Of a DNA stretch of 64,000 nt, positions 39,075-46,910 are shown piece after piece. This DNA comes from an uncultured Eubacteriales bacterium (GTDB lineage: Bacteria > Bacillota > Clostridia > Oscillospirales > UMGS1783). The stretch lies in NCBI GenBank assembly GCA_934456365.1, contig CAKSHC010000002.1, positions 62,001 through 126,000 of the forward strand. Direction: 5' to 3'. How positions within the stretch are numbered: the first letter of the stretch is position 1; each line of letters opens with the position of its first letter. Both the position numbers and the translations under genes were made by a program. The notes beneath the pieces were generated by a model that was not told where the DNA came from, made no database searches, and worked only from the letters and a program-made list of their open reading frames with translations.

Positions 39075-39881
39075 ATGAAATACTTGTTTTGGAACACACA
39101 TAATAACGAAAGCATTAATCCAATATTATGTGATTTGATTATTGAAAATCATATTTCGGTTGTCGTATTGGCTGAATACTCTGCTAATATCGACAATCTA
39201 ACTGGATTACTGCAAGATGCTGGTGCTATAATGAATCCAGCCTCCACCATAGGGTGTGATCGTATCCGTATTCTAAAAGAAGCTGGAATTTGCATAAGAC
39301 CAGAACTCCAATCTGACCACAATTCTATTCAGATTATTAGCGGAAACACTATCCTATGTTGTGTACATTTAAATAGTCAAATATATTCTGACAACATTGA
39401 AAGGCGGGAGATTGATATTGAACAGATTATCTGTGATATACGTAGTCTTGAAAAAAAGTTAAACACCAAGCAAACAATCATAGTTGGAGATTTTAACATC
39501 AATCCATACGACAAAAGCTGTGTAAGCGCCCGTTATTTCCATGGCATTCCAATTTATGAAGAAGCTACAAGAGAATCCAGGATTGTTGCAGGAAAAGAAT
39601 TCGAGATGTTCTATAATCCTATGTGGAATTTTTTGGGAGACTTTAGCGAGCCATACGGAACATATTACTGTAGTTCTGGAGAGACTGTTAATCCTTATTG
39701 GAATGTATACGATCAGGTTATTATTCGTCCAGCCTTAAGAGCGCGTTTTGTTGATAATAATTTACGAATCATAACTAGAACAGAAACATTATCATTATTA
39801 GATAAAAATAAACACCCTGATAGTAGGATTAGCGATCATTTACCCATTACATTTGAGATTTTGGAGGATGAGCATGAATAA
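39075..39881 (+). CDS. Endonuclease/exonuclease/phosphatase (EEP) fold protein embedded in the RM operon
   Basis: 268 residues. The EEP catalytic signatures appear in order: MKYLFWNTHNNE (Asn), VVVLAEYSANID (catalytic Glu, about 38), IIVGDFNINPYD (GDFN, about 142), NVYDQVIIRP (Asp) and SRISDHLPITFEI (terminal SDH, about 257). The active site of a Mg-dependent DNase-I/APE-like phosphodiesterase therefore looks intact. ATG 39075 follows the hsdS stop by four bases; TTG 39063 is less likely. AT-rich like hsdS. An EEP protein is not a core type I RM subunit, so this is an accessory nuclease or phosphatase. Substrate (DNA, RNA, nucleotide or lipid head group) is unknown. Confidence 0.75.
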   Translation: MKYLFWNTHNNESINPILCDLIIENHISVVVLAEYSANIDNLTGLLQDAGAIMNPASTIGCDRIRILKEAGICIRPELQSDHNSIQIISGNTILCCVHLNSQIYSDNIERREIDIEQIICDIRSLEKKLNTKQTIIVGDFNINPYDKSCVSARYFHGIPIYEEATRESRIVAGKEFEMFYNPMWNFLGDFSEPYGTYYCSSGETVNPYWNVYDQVIIRPALRARFVDNNLRIITRTETLSLLDKNKHPDSRISDHLPITFEILEDEHE

Positions 39882-40443
39882 AAAATTGGATTTTACCGGA
39901 ATGTTAGATTTTTGTGAAATGGATTTGACAGCTCCCAATAAAGTTGTAGAAGAAATTCTTCGACAAGTGCCAGAAGCTACAAATAATATCATTTTCGGAC
40001 GTATTGATGAGTATTCTGGCCATGTAACTTCGTATACGGCGGTAAAAAAATCTTTAGCTGAAGCTCTTGGAACGATAACAATAGAAAAACGAGTAGATAT
40101 TCAGGACGACTTAGGTAAACGAGGTGAAGAGGAGCAGAAATATGAGTGCTTTCTATACACATCTGCTTATGAAGATTATAAATATAGGATGTTTTTTATG
40201 GAATACGGTATTGCGCATTATCCTGTGCAATTCATTTTAGAAGAGAGCATTGCTCGGAGCATTCATGAAATAACTACTAATTATATCGTCACTTGCAATA
40301 ATCGGGAAGAAGTAGAAGAATTGGTGCTTAATATTCTTACTTCAAAAAGGGTTTTAAGTGTAATGCAGGAGCTTATTCATGTTTATCAAGCCCAAAAATA
40401 CAAAGAAGCAAATAGTACAGAGATTGCTGGAGATGCGGAATAA
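39874..40443 (+). CDS. Unknown protein coupled to the EEP nuclease in the RM operon
   Basis: 189 residues, soluble, no family recognised. Mixed alpha/beta: MLDFCEMDLTAPNKVVEEIL, IIFGRIDEYSGHVTSYTAVK, ECFLYTSAYEDYKYRMFFME, then a helical C-terminal third (ILEESIARSIHEITTNYIV, ILTSKRVLSVMQELIHVY). The start at 39874 overlaps the EEP gene's end by eight bases, with GGAGGATGAG upstream, so translation is coupled and the two products may form a complex. AT-rich. Lies 44 bases before hsdR. Could be an inhibitor, adaptor or specificity partner of the EEP protein; nothing in the sequence decides this. Confidence 0.65.
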   Translation: MNKKLDFTGMLDFCEMDLTAPNKVVEEILRQVPEATNNIIFGRIDEYSGHVTSYTAVKKSLAEALGTITIEKRVDIQDDLGKRGEEEQKYECFLYTSAYEDYKYRMFFMEYGIAHYPVQFILEESIARSIHEITTNYIVTCNNREEVEELVLNILTSKRVLSVMQELIHVYQAQKYKEANSTEIAGDAE

Positions 40444-40487
40444 CGAGCATATGAATCCCTGTAAATATTTCTAAAGGAAGAAATATT

Positions 40488-43400
40488 ATGACCAACTTTG
40501 ATATTTTCGCCTCCACCCCGCAATTTGAACCTTTTGCCTCCGTCGCCGTCTCCGCCGAGCGGATTTTACGGATTGACCCCTCCTCCTGCGTGCTTAACTG
40601 CCGCCGGGCGATGGAGTTTGCCGTCAAATGGATGTATTCGGTGGACAAGGCTCTGATTCGCCCTTATCAGGACACGCTCGTCAGCCTCATGCAGGCAGAA
40701 TGCTTCCGGGACCTTGTGAGCGCCGATCTCTGGCGGCGGTTGGATCTGATTCGCCGGCTGGGCAACCAGGCTGCCCACACCGGCAAGAAAATCACCCGCG
40801 AACAGGCGGAATTGTGCCTGGAAAACCTCTATGTTTTTCTGGATTTCGTGGCTTACTGCTATGGCGAGGACTACACCGAGGGCCATTTCGACCGCGCCCT
40901 GCTCGCCCAGTCGTCCGAAGCCCCCGCTGCGTCCGCAGCGGAGGAGCCGGAGGTTGATCTGGCGGCGCTGATGGCAGAAAACGCCGCTCTAAAGGAACAG
41001 CTGACCGCCCGGCGGACCGAACAGCAGCAAACCTATGTGCCCAAGCCGCTTGACCTTTCCGAATATGAAACCCGCAAGCTCTACATCGACGCCATGCTGG
41101 CCGACGCGGGCTGGACCGAGGGACGGGACTGGCTTAGCGAAGTAAAGCTGTCCGGTATGCCCAATAAGAGCGGGGTGGGGTTTGCGGACTATGTGCTTTA
41201 TGGCGACGACGGTCGGCCGCTGGCAGTTGTTGAGGCCAAGCGCACCTGTGCGGATGTGGCTCAGGGACGCCAGCAGGCCAAGCTCTATGCCGATCTGCTG
41301 GAAGAAAAGTATCGTCGCCGTCCGGTGATCTTCCTCACCAACGGATTTGAAACCCGCATTGTTGACAATCTCTATCCCGAGCGCCGCTGCGCCGCGATCT
41401 ACTCCAAGCGCGACCTCGAAAAGCTCTTCAATCTTCAAACCTTGCGGACGAGCCTGAAGAATATTCCGATCAACCGCAGCATTGCCGGGCGATACTATCA
41501 GGAAGGGGCCATTCGCGCCGCCTGCGACGCATTTTCCCGCAACCGCCGCAAGGTGCTGCTGGTAATGGCGACCGGCTCAGGCAAAACCCGGACGGTCATT
41601 GCTCTGTGCGATGTGCTGCTTCGGCAGGGCTGGGTGAAAAACATTCTCTTTTTAGCTGACCGCAGCAGTTTGGTCACCCAGGCCAAACGAGACTTCGCAA
41701 ACTGGCTGCCTGATCTTTCGGTCACCAACCTTTGCGAAGAGAAGGATAACTACACGGCTCACTGCGTTTTTTCCACCTATCAAACCATGATGAACGCCAT
41801 CGATAGCGCGCAGGATGAAAAGGGCCGGCTTTTCACCTGCGGGCATTTCGACCTTGTGATCTGCGACGAGGCTCATCGCTCGATCTACAACAAATATCAG
41901 GATATTTTTCATTATTTCGACGCGCCGCTGGTAGGGCTGACTGCTACTCCGAAAGATGAGATTGACAAAAACACCTACGAAATCTTTGAGCTGGAAAACG
42001 GTGTGCCCACCTACGGCTACGATTTGGCGCAGGCGGTGAAAGACGGTTTTCTGGTGGATTTTCTTTCTGTGGAGACCAAGCTGAAATTCCTGGAGCAGGG
42101 CATTGTTTACGACGAGCTTTCCGAGGCGGACAAGCAGGCCTATGAAGATACCTTCGAGGATGAAAACGGCGAACTGCCGGAAAGCATCGCCTCTTCCGCC
42201 CTGAACGAATGGATTTTCAATGAAGACACCATCCGGCAGGTGCTGCATATTCTGATGACCACCGGGCTGACCATAGACTATGGCAGCAGACTGGGCAAAA
42301 CCATCCTCTTTGCGAAAAACCACGCCCACGCGGAAAAGGTTCTCCATATTTTCAATAAGGAGTATCCGCATCTGCCCGGTTTTGCCATGGTCATCGATAA
42401 CCGAACCGATTATCCGCAAAGCGCCATCGACGATTTTTCCGATCCGAAAAAGCTGCCGCAGCTCGCCATTTCGGTGGATATGCTGGACACCGGAATCGAT
42501 GTGCCGGAGGTGCTGAATCTGGTGTTTTTCAAAAAGGTTATGAGCAAGGCGAAATTCTGGCAGATGATCGGCCGAGGCACCCGTCTGTGCCCGGGGCTGC
42601 TGGATGGCAAGGACAAGGAAAAATTCTATATCTTTGATTTTTGCGGCAATTTCGAATTTTTCCGTTTGAACAAAGGCAACCCCACACCCAGTCGAATTGC
42701 CCTGCAAGGTGCGATTTTTCACCTGAAGGCTCAGATTGTCTATAAGCTGCAGGATCTTGCTTACCAAACGGCGGATCTGATTGCTTTCCGCAAAGCGCTG
42801 GTGGAGGACCTGGTGGGCAAAACAAGGGAGCTGAACCGCGCGAATTTTGCCGTGCGGCAGCACCTGAAATATGTGGAGCAATTCTCCAATCCGGATAGCT
42901 ACAACGCCCTGACCTATGAAGACACGCTGCTTCTGGGGCAGGAGATCGCTCCGCTCATCACCCCGGAGGCAGACGATCCGGCGGCGCTGCGCTTCGATGC
43001 GCTGCTCTATGGCATCGAGCTTGCCTATCTGGCTGGGAAAAAATACGGGAGAGCGCGAGGCGACCTGCTGCAAAGGGTCTCCGCCATCGCTTCCGTGAGC
43101 AATATCCCGGAAATTTCCGCGCAGTCTGCGTTCATCGACCAAATTCTGCACACCGATTATCTGGAAAGAGCCGGCGTCAACGAATTTGAGCACATCCGGG
43201 AAAAGCTGCGGAATCTCATCCAATACATTCCCACCGGTAGGCCTCTCTACGATACCAACTTCGATGATGAGATTCTCTCTATGGATTGGAACGAGGCCGA
43301 CCTGGAAAATGAAGATCTGAAAAACTACCATGCCAAAGCGGAGTATTATCTGCACCAGCACATCACGGATCCTGTCATCGCCAAGCTCAAGAGCAATATT

Positions 43401-43781
43401 CCCCTGACTTCCGAAGATGTGAAGGCGTTGGAGAAAATCCTATGGACCGAAATTGGCACCCGACAGGAATATGAAGCGGAGTGCGGTCCCAAGCCGCTGG
43501 GCGAGTTTGTGCGGGAAATCGTAGGGCTGGATATGACTGCCGCCAAGGAGGCCTTTGCCCGATATCTAAACGATGCCAGCCTCGACAGTCGGCAGATTTA
43601 CTTCGTGAATCAAATTGTGGAGTACATCGTTCGCAATGGAATGATGAAAGACCTGTCCGTTTTGCAGGAGGCTCCCTTCACCGATTGCGGCAGCGTTGCG
43701 GAAATCTTCACCGATCTCTCCCTTTGGAACGGAATTCTTCAAACCATCAAGCGGATCAACGCAAACGCCGCAGCGGCTTGA
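40488..43781 (+). CDS. hsdR: Type I restriction enzyme subunit HsdR with N-terminal DUF4145
   Basis: 1097 residues. Residues about 1-125 are a DUF4145 (HEPN-like helical) domain (SSCVLNCRRAMEFAVKWMY, LIRRLGNQAAHTGKKIT). A PD-(D/E)xK nuclease domain follows, with GFADYVLYGDDGRPLAVVEAKR (Asp about 232, E-x-K about 246-248). The SF2 translocase motor has Walker A ATGSGKT near 360, DEAH near 460, LTATPKDEID and the C-terminal QMIGRGTRLCPG motif. The end is the HsdR helical domain that binds the methylase. AAAGGAAG precedes the ATG. GC-rich, unlike the four genes before it. It cuts unmodified DNA after translocation. Confidence 0.95.
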   Translation: MTNFDIFASTPQFEPFASVAVSAERILRIDPSSCVLNCRRAMEFAVKWMYSVDKALIRPYQDTLVSLMQAECFRDLVSADLWRRLDLIRRLGNQAAHTGKKITREQAELCLENLYVFLDFVAYCYGEDYTEGHFDRALLAQSSEAPAASAAEEPEVDLAALMAENAALKEQLTARRTEQQQTYVPKPLDLSEYETRKLYIDAMLADAGWTEGRDWLSEVKLSGMPNKSGVGFADYVLYGDDGRPLAVVEAKRTCADVAQGRQQAKLYADLLEEKYRRRPVIFLTNGFETRIVDNLYPERRCAAIYSKRDLEKLFNLQTLRTSLKNIPINRSIAGRYYQEGAIRAACDAFSRNRRKVLLVMATGSGKTRTVIALCDVLLRQGWVKNILFLADRSSLVTQAKRDFANWLPDLSVTNLCEEKDNYTAHCVFSTYQTMMNAIDSAQDEKGRLFTCGHFDLVICDEAHRSIYNKYQDIFHYFDAPLVGLTATPKDEIDKNTYEIFELENGVPTYGYDLAQAVKDGFLVDFLSVETKLKFLEQGIVYDELSEADKQAYEDTFEDENGELPESIASSALNEWIFNEDTIRQVLHILMTTGLTIDYGSRLGKTILFAKNHAHAEKVLHIFNKEYPHLPGFAMVIDNRTDYPQSAIDDFSDPKKLPQLAISVDMLDTGIDVPEVLNLVFFKKVMSKAKFWQMIGRGTRLCPGLLDGKDKEKFYIFDFCGNFEFFRLNKGNPTPSRIALQGAIFHLKAQIVYKLQDLAYQTADLIAFRKALVEDLVGKTRELNRANFAVRQHLKYVEQFSNPDSYNALTYEDTLLLGQEIAPLITPEADDPAALRFDALLYGIELAYLAGKKYGRARGDLLQRVSAIASVSNIPEISAQSAFIDQILHTDYLERAGVNEFEHIREKLRNLIQYIPTGRPLYDTNFDDEILSMDWNEADLENEDLKNYHAKAEYYLHQHITDPVIAKLKSNIPLTSEDVKALEKILWTEIGTRQEYEAECGPKPLGEFVREIVGLDMTAAKEAFARYLNDASLDSRQIYFVNQIVEYIVRNGMMKDLSVLQEAPFTDCGSVAEIFTDLSLWNGILQTIKRINANAAAA

Positions 43782-43832
43782 TGTGTTGCGGAGGATTGCA
43801 AGCAGATAAACCGAATCCTTTTTTGAAAAGAA

Positions 43833-43865
43833 AAATACACCCGCCCAATGGCAGGTGTATTTTTT
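43833..43865 (+). terminator. Terminator of the RM operon
   Basis: AAATACACC pairs with GGTGTATTT around CGCCCAATGGCA, followed by TTTTT. It resembles the terminators inside the 142-base repeats that follow (a similar position and T run, a different stem). Confidence 0.8.
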
Positions 43866-44149
43866 GGTTGCCGAAGAAGGATTCGCCCTCGCCTGCGGGC
43901 GAGGCGGAGGCGGCTCTGACAGCCCACTGGGCTGTCATTCACTCCCGCCTCGTTCGAATCCCTGGAATAAAAAACAGACACCCACCATGCGGTGAATGTC
44001 TGTTTTTGGTTGCCGAAGAAGGATTCGCCCTCGCCTGCGGGCGAGGCGGAGGCGGCTCTGACAGCCCACTGGGCTGTCATTCACTCCCGCCTCGTTCGAA
44101 TCCCTGGAATAAAAAACAGACACCCACCATGCGGTGAATGTCTGTTTTT
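43866..44149. repeat. Two identical 142-bp tandem repeats beginning with the tRNA-Gln 3' end
   Basis: Units 43866-44007 and 44008-44149 are identical. Each starts with the 20 bases GGTTGCCGAAGAAGGATTCG, the complement of the 3' end (T arm, acceptor, CC of CCA) of the tRNA-Gln that follows at 44149. Inside each unit are two perfect hairpins (CTCGCC/GGGCGAG and GACAGCCC/GGGCTGTC), a GTTCGAATCCC T-arm-like segment, and a terminator ACAGACA.../TGTCTGT with T runs. No coding function is likely, although short frames stay open. Confidence 0.95.
44111..44146 (-). terminator. Terminator of tRNA-Gln (repeat-borne)
   Basis: On the minus strand ACAGACATTCACC pairs with GGTGGGTGTCTGT around GCAT, followed by TTTTTT. 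It starts a few bases after the tRNA CCA. The same hairpin recurs at 43969-44004 in the other repeat unit. Confidence 0.85.
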
Positions 44150-44222
44150 GGTTGCCGAAGAAGGATTCGAACCCTCACAAACAGAGTCAGAGTCTGTCGT
44201 GCTACCATTACACAATTCGGCA
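44149..44222 (-). tRNA. tRNA-Gln (CTG)
   Basis: 74 bases with encoded CCA on the minus strand. Acceptor TGCCGAA pairs with TTCGGCA, D arm GTGTAATGGTAGCAC, anticodon loop CTCTGAC (anticodon CTG), T loop GTTCGAATC. Its last 20 bases are shared with the starts of the neighbouring 142-bp repeats. Confidence 0.93.
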
Positions 44223-44233
44223 ATGCGGATATT

Positions 44234-44261
44234 ATTATACCGCATTACCGGAAAATGTCAA
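44234..44261 (-). promoter_or_regulatory. Promoter of tRNA-Gln
   Basis: On the minus strand perfect TTGACA (44256-44261), 16-base spacer, perfect TATAAT (44234-44239), 12 bases before the tRNA and just after the foldase gene's stop. Confidence 0.9.
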
Positions 44262-44270
44262 GAGGAAATT

Positions 44271-45341
44271 TCAGGAATTTTCGCTGGCCAGATAAATATT
44301 CGACAATTCGCTCTTCCCGAAGTCGCAATAGGCGAGGGCGGCTTCGTTGTAGCTGATCTGCAGCTGGTCGACCCACTCGCTGCATTTGCGGGTGAAGATC
44401 TCGTTTTGCAGGGCCTTCTGGTAGAGGCTTTGCTGGGCCGAGAAGAGGGCGGAGGGCTCGATCGTCTGGATGATGTGGACGCCATAATCGCTCTCGTAGA
44501 TGCCCATTTCGCCGGGGGCGAGGGTGGTGGCCGCTTCGGTGAAGCAGGCGGGGAAGCCCTCCTCGTTGGGCAGGAAGCCGTAGCCGCCCGGGTAGTTTTT
44601 CAGATCGGAATCGTCGCTGAGCTCGTTCATGGCGGTGTTGAAGGAAAGCGTGCCGGCCTGGATGCGGGCCAGCACATCGGCGGCCTCTTCGCGGGCCTTC
44701 TGCCGGTTTTCGGCAATTTCCGCCTCGCTCAGGGCGTTGCCCGACTGGTCGGTTGTGGGGACGTAGAAAAGGATGTGTTTGACGGCGAGCTGGACCAGCT
44801 CGTCGAAATAGGCGCGCACAGCCGCTTCATTGGGCACCTCGGTGCCCTTGTCGGGGTCGAAAAAGTGGGCGTAGAGGATTTCCTGGTCGTAGATGAGCTC
44901 TTTATAGATCTGCTTATGCTCGGCCTCGCTCATGCCGCATTTTCGCAGGAAGGTGCGGTAGTCGGCGTCGGAGCGGAAGTTGGCGCGGAAGGTGGAATAT
45001 TCCACATCGTAGGCCTTGAGGCGGGAATCGTCGATCGAAAGGCCCAGCGCCTCGAACTGCAGCTTGATGGCGTAGAAGGTGGCGAAGGCTTTCCGATAGG
45101 AATCGTTGTAGACCTCGGCGAAGGTGCGCCCGTCGGAGCCGGTTTGCGAAATGAAGGCGGGATAGTTATCCCCCTGGGAGTTTTCGAGCTCCACACGGGC
45201 CATCATGCTCTGGACGGTGTAGTAGCCGATGGCCACGTTTTGCCCGTTGACGGCGGCGATGGTGCGGGGCGCGCCGGAGCAGCCGGCGAGCAGGCCGAGC
45301 AGGAGCGCCAGGGAGAGAAGGGAAGCGATGGTTCGTTTCAT
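44271..45341 (-). CDS. PrsA/SurA-like peptidyl-prolyl isomerase lipoprotein
   Basis: 356 residues. The lipoprotein signal ends LLAG-C (Cys 21). A SurA/PrsA N-terminal helical domain follows, then a parvulin-type PPIase domain: LVQLAVKHILFYVPTTDQSG (start of parvulin), a long helix ENRQKAREEAADVLARIQAG, NTAMNELSDDSDLKNYPGGY and GIYESDYGVHIIQ. Extracytoplasmic foldase helping secreted proteins to fold, fitting a cell with many lipoproteins and surface proteins. Whether isomerase activity is kept is uncertain, since the parvulin core looks divergent. GGAGG lies upstream. No terminator is visible before tRNA-Gln. Confidence 0.85.
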   Translation of the reverse strand: MKRTIASLLSLALLLGLLAGCSGAPRTIAAVNGQNVAIGYYTVQSMMARVELENSQGDNYPAFISQTGSDGRTFAEVYNDSYRKAFATFYAIKLQFEALGLSIDDSRLKAYDVEYSTFRANFRSDADYRTFLRKCGMSEAEHKQIYKELIYDQEILYAHFFDPDKGTEVPNEAAVRAYFDELVQLAVKHILFYVPTTDQSGNALSEAEIAENRQKAREEAADVLARIQAGTLSFNTAMNELSDDSDLKNYPGGYGFLPNEEGFPACFTEAATTLAPGEMGIYESDYGVHIIQTIEPSALFSAQQSLYQKALQNEIFTRKCSEWVDQLQISYNEAALAYCDFGKSELSNIYLASENS

Positions 45342-45368
45342 AAGGGACCTCCTTGCGGTACTGAATCC

Positions 45369-45398
45369 ATTATAACAAAAACCGCCTTCTCCTGTCTA
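45369..45398 (-). promoter_or_regulatory. Promoter of the foldase gene
   Basis: On the minus strand TAGACA (45393-45398), 18-base spacer, perfect TATAAT (45369-45374), 27 bases before the start codon. Confidence 0.7.
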
Positions 45399-45416
45399 TC
45401 TTTTTTCGGGGAAACC

Positions 45417-45445
45417 TTGCATTTGCCCCGGAAGAATGGTATTCT
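45417..45445 (+). promoter_or_regulatory. Promoter of the pncB operon
   Basis: TTGCAT (45417-45422), 17-base spacer, TATTCT (45440-45445), 28 bases before the pncB ATG. Confidence 0.65.
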
Positions 45446-45473
45446 AAGGGCAACCAACAGGGAGGAAGACTGC

Positions 45474-46910
45474 ATGACACCGGAAAACTACACGCTTCTG
45501 TGCGACTATTATGAGCTGACCATGGCCAACGGGTATTTTCTCTGCGGCCGGGGCGACGAGATCTCCTATTTCGATATTTTCTACCGCAAGAATCCGGACG
45601 GCGGCGGCTTTGCCATCGCGGCCGGGCTGGAGCAGATCGTGGACTACATTCAGAATCTGCGCTTCACCGAGGAGGATATTGCCTTCCTGCGGGAGCAGAA
45701 GCTCTTTGACGAGCGCTTTCTCGACACCCTGAAAACCTTCCGCTTTACAGGCGACCTCTGGGCCGTGCCCGAGGGAACGCCCATCTTCCCGGGCGAGCCG
45801 ATCCTTACGGTGCGGGCCCGGGCGATGGAAGCCCAGTTTCTGGAAACCTTCCTTCTGCTGACCATCAACCACCAGACTCTCATCGCCACCAAGGCCAACC
45901 GGGTGCGCCGCGCCGCCGAAGGGCGGGCCGTGGCCGAATTCGGCTCCCGGCGGGCGCAGGGGCCATCGGCCGCCGTGCTGGGCGCGCGGGCGGCCTATAT
46001 CGGCGGGGTGCGGGTCACAGCCTGCACGCTGACCTCGCGGCGCTACGGCGTGCCGCCGACCGGCACCATGGCGCATTCCTGGGTGCAGATGTTTGACGAC
46101 GAATACGAAGCCTTCCGCACCTACTGCGAAATCTATCCGGACAACGCCGTGCTGCTTGTGGATACCTACAACACCCTTTCCTCCGGCGTGCCCAACGCCA
46201 TCCGGGCCTTCAAAGAGGTGCTTCTGCCCCGCGGGATCCGCAAATGCGCCATTCGGATCGATTCGGGCGACCTGACCTATCTCTCGCGCAAGGCCCGCAA
46301 AATGCTCGACGAGGCCGGGCTTCCGTTTTGCCGGATCGTCGTGTCCAACTCGCTGGACGAGCACCTCATCTCCCAGCTCATCCGCCAGGGCGCGGCCATC
46401 GATTCCTTCGGCGTGGGCGAGCGGCTGATCACCGCCAAGAGCGACCCGGTGTTCGGCGGGGTGTATAAGCTGGCGGCGGTGGAGGATCGGGACGGGAATA
46501 TCCTGCCCAAGATCAAAATCAGCGACAACCCGGAAAAGGTGACCAATCCGCACTTCAAGAAGGTCTGGCGCATTTATGAAGACGGCAAGGCCCTGGCCGA
46601 TCTCATCACCCTGCACGACGAAACGCTCGATCCCTCCCAGCCGCTGGAGCTTTTCGACCCGGCCTACACCTGGAAGCGCCGCACGGTGGTCAACTACCGC
46701 GCCGAGGAGCTTCTGCGCCCGATCTTCCGGGGCGGCGAGCTGGTTTATCCGCTGCCCTCCCTGCCGGAGATCGCGGCCTACTGCGACGAGCAGCTGGCCC
46801 TCCAGTGGGACGAGGTCAAGCGCTTTGCCAACCCGCATGAATACTATGTCGACCTTTCGCAGAAGCTCTGGGATCTCAAGCAGAAGATGCTGACCCGCGG
46901 GGAAGCCTGA
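45474..46910 (+). CDS. pncB: Nicotinate phosphoribosyltransferase
   Basis: 478 residues. Converts nicotinate and PRPP to nicotinate mononucleotide in the NAD salvage route. LLCDYYELTMANGYF at the start, FDIFYRKNPDGGGFAIAAGL, EFGSRRAQG (phosphoribosyl-transfer loop), GTMAHSWVQ (with the phosphorylated His of the family), LLVDTYNTLSSGVPNAI, RIDSGDL and FGVGERLITAKSDPVFGGVYKL are all diagnostic. GGAGGAAG precedes ATG 45474. The frame is open far upstream but that part is antisense to the foldase gene. It shares one base with the next start codon. Confidence 0.96.
   Translation: MTPENYTLLCDYYELTMANGYFLCGRGDEISYFDIFYRKNPDGGGFAIAAGLEQIVDYIQNLRFTEEDIAFLREQKLFDERFLDTLKTFRFTGDLWAVPEGTPIFPGEPILTVRARAMEAQFLETFLLLTINHQTLIATKANRVRRAAEGRAVAEFGSRRAQGPSAAVLGARAAYIGGVRVTACTLTSRRYGVPPTGTMAHSWVQMFDDEYEAFRTYCEIYPDNAVLLVDTYNTLSSGVPNAIRAFKEVLLPRGIRKCAIRIDSGDLTYLSRKARKMLDEAGLPFCRIVVSNSLDEHLISQLIRQGAAIDSFGVGERLITAKSDPVFGGVYKLAAVEDRDGNILPKIKISDNPEKVTNPHFKKVWRIYEDGKALADLITLHDETLDPSQPLELFDPAYTWKRRTVVNYRAEELLRPIFRGGELVYPLPSLPEIAAYCDEQLALQWDEVKRFANPHEYYVDLSQKLWDLKQKMLTRGEA

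Noticed and set aside
43739..44123. Short ORFs inside the 142-bp repeats
   Set aside because: They read through hairpins, terminators and the tRNA tail, and repeat identically with the DNA unit, so coding is unlikely.
43866..44149. CRISPR array
   Set aside because: The units are contiguous 142-bp tandem copies with no variable spacers, and no cas genes are in the window.
43992..45473. 494-codon in-frame extension upstream of pncB
   Set aside because: It runs through a 142-bp repeat, tRNA-Gln and the antisense of the foldase gene. The pncB family starts at 45474, where promoter and ribosome-binding site agree.
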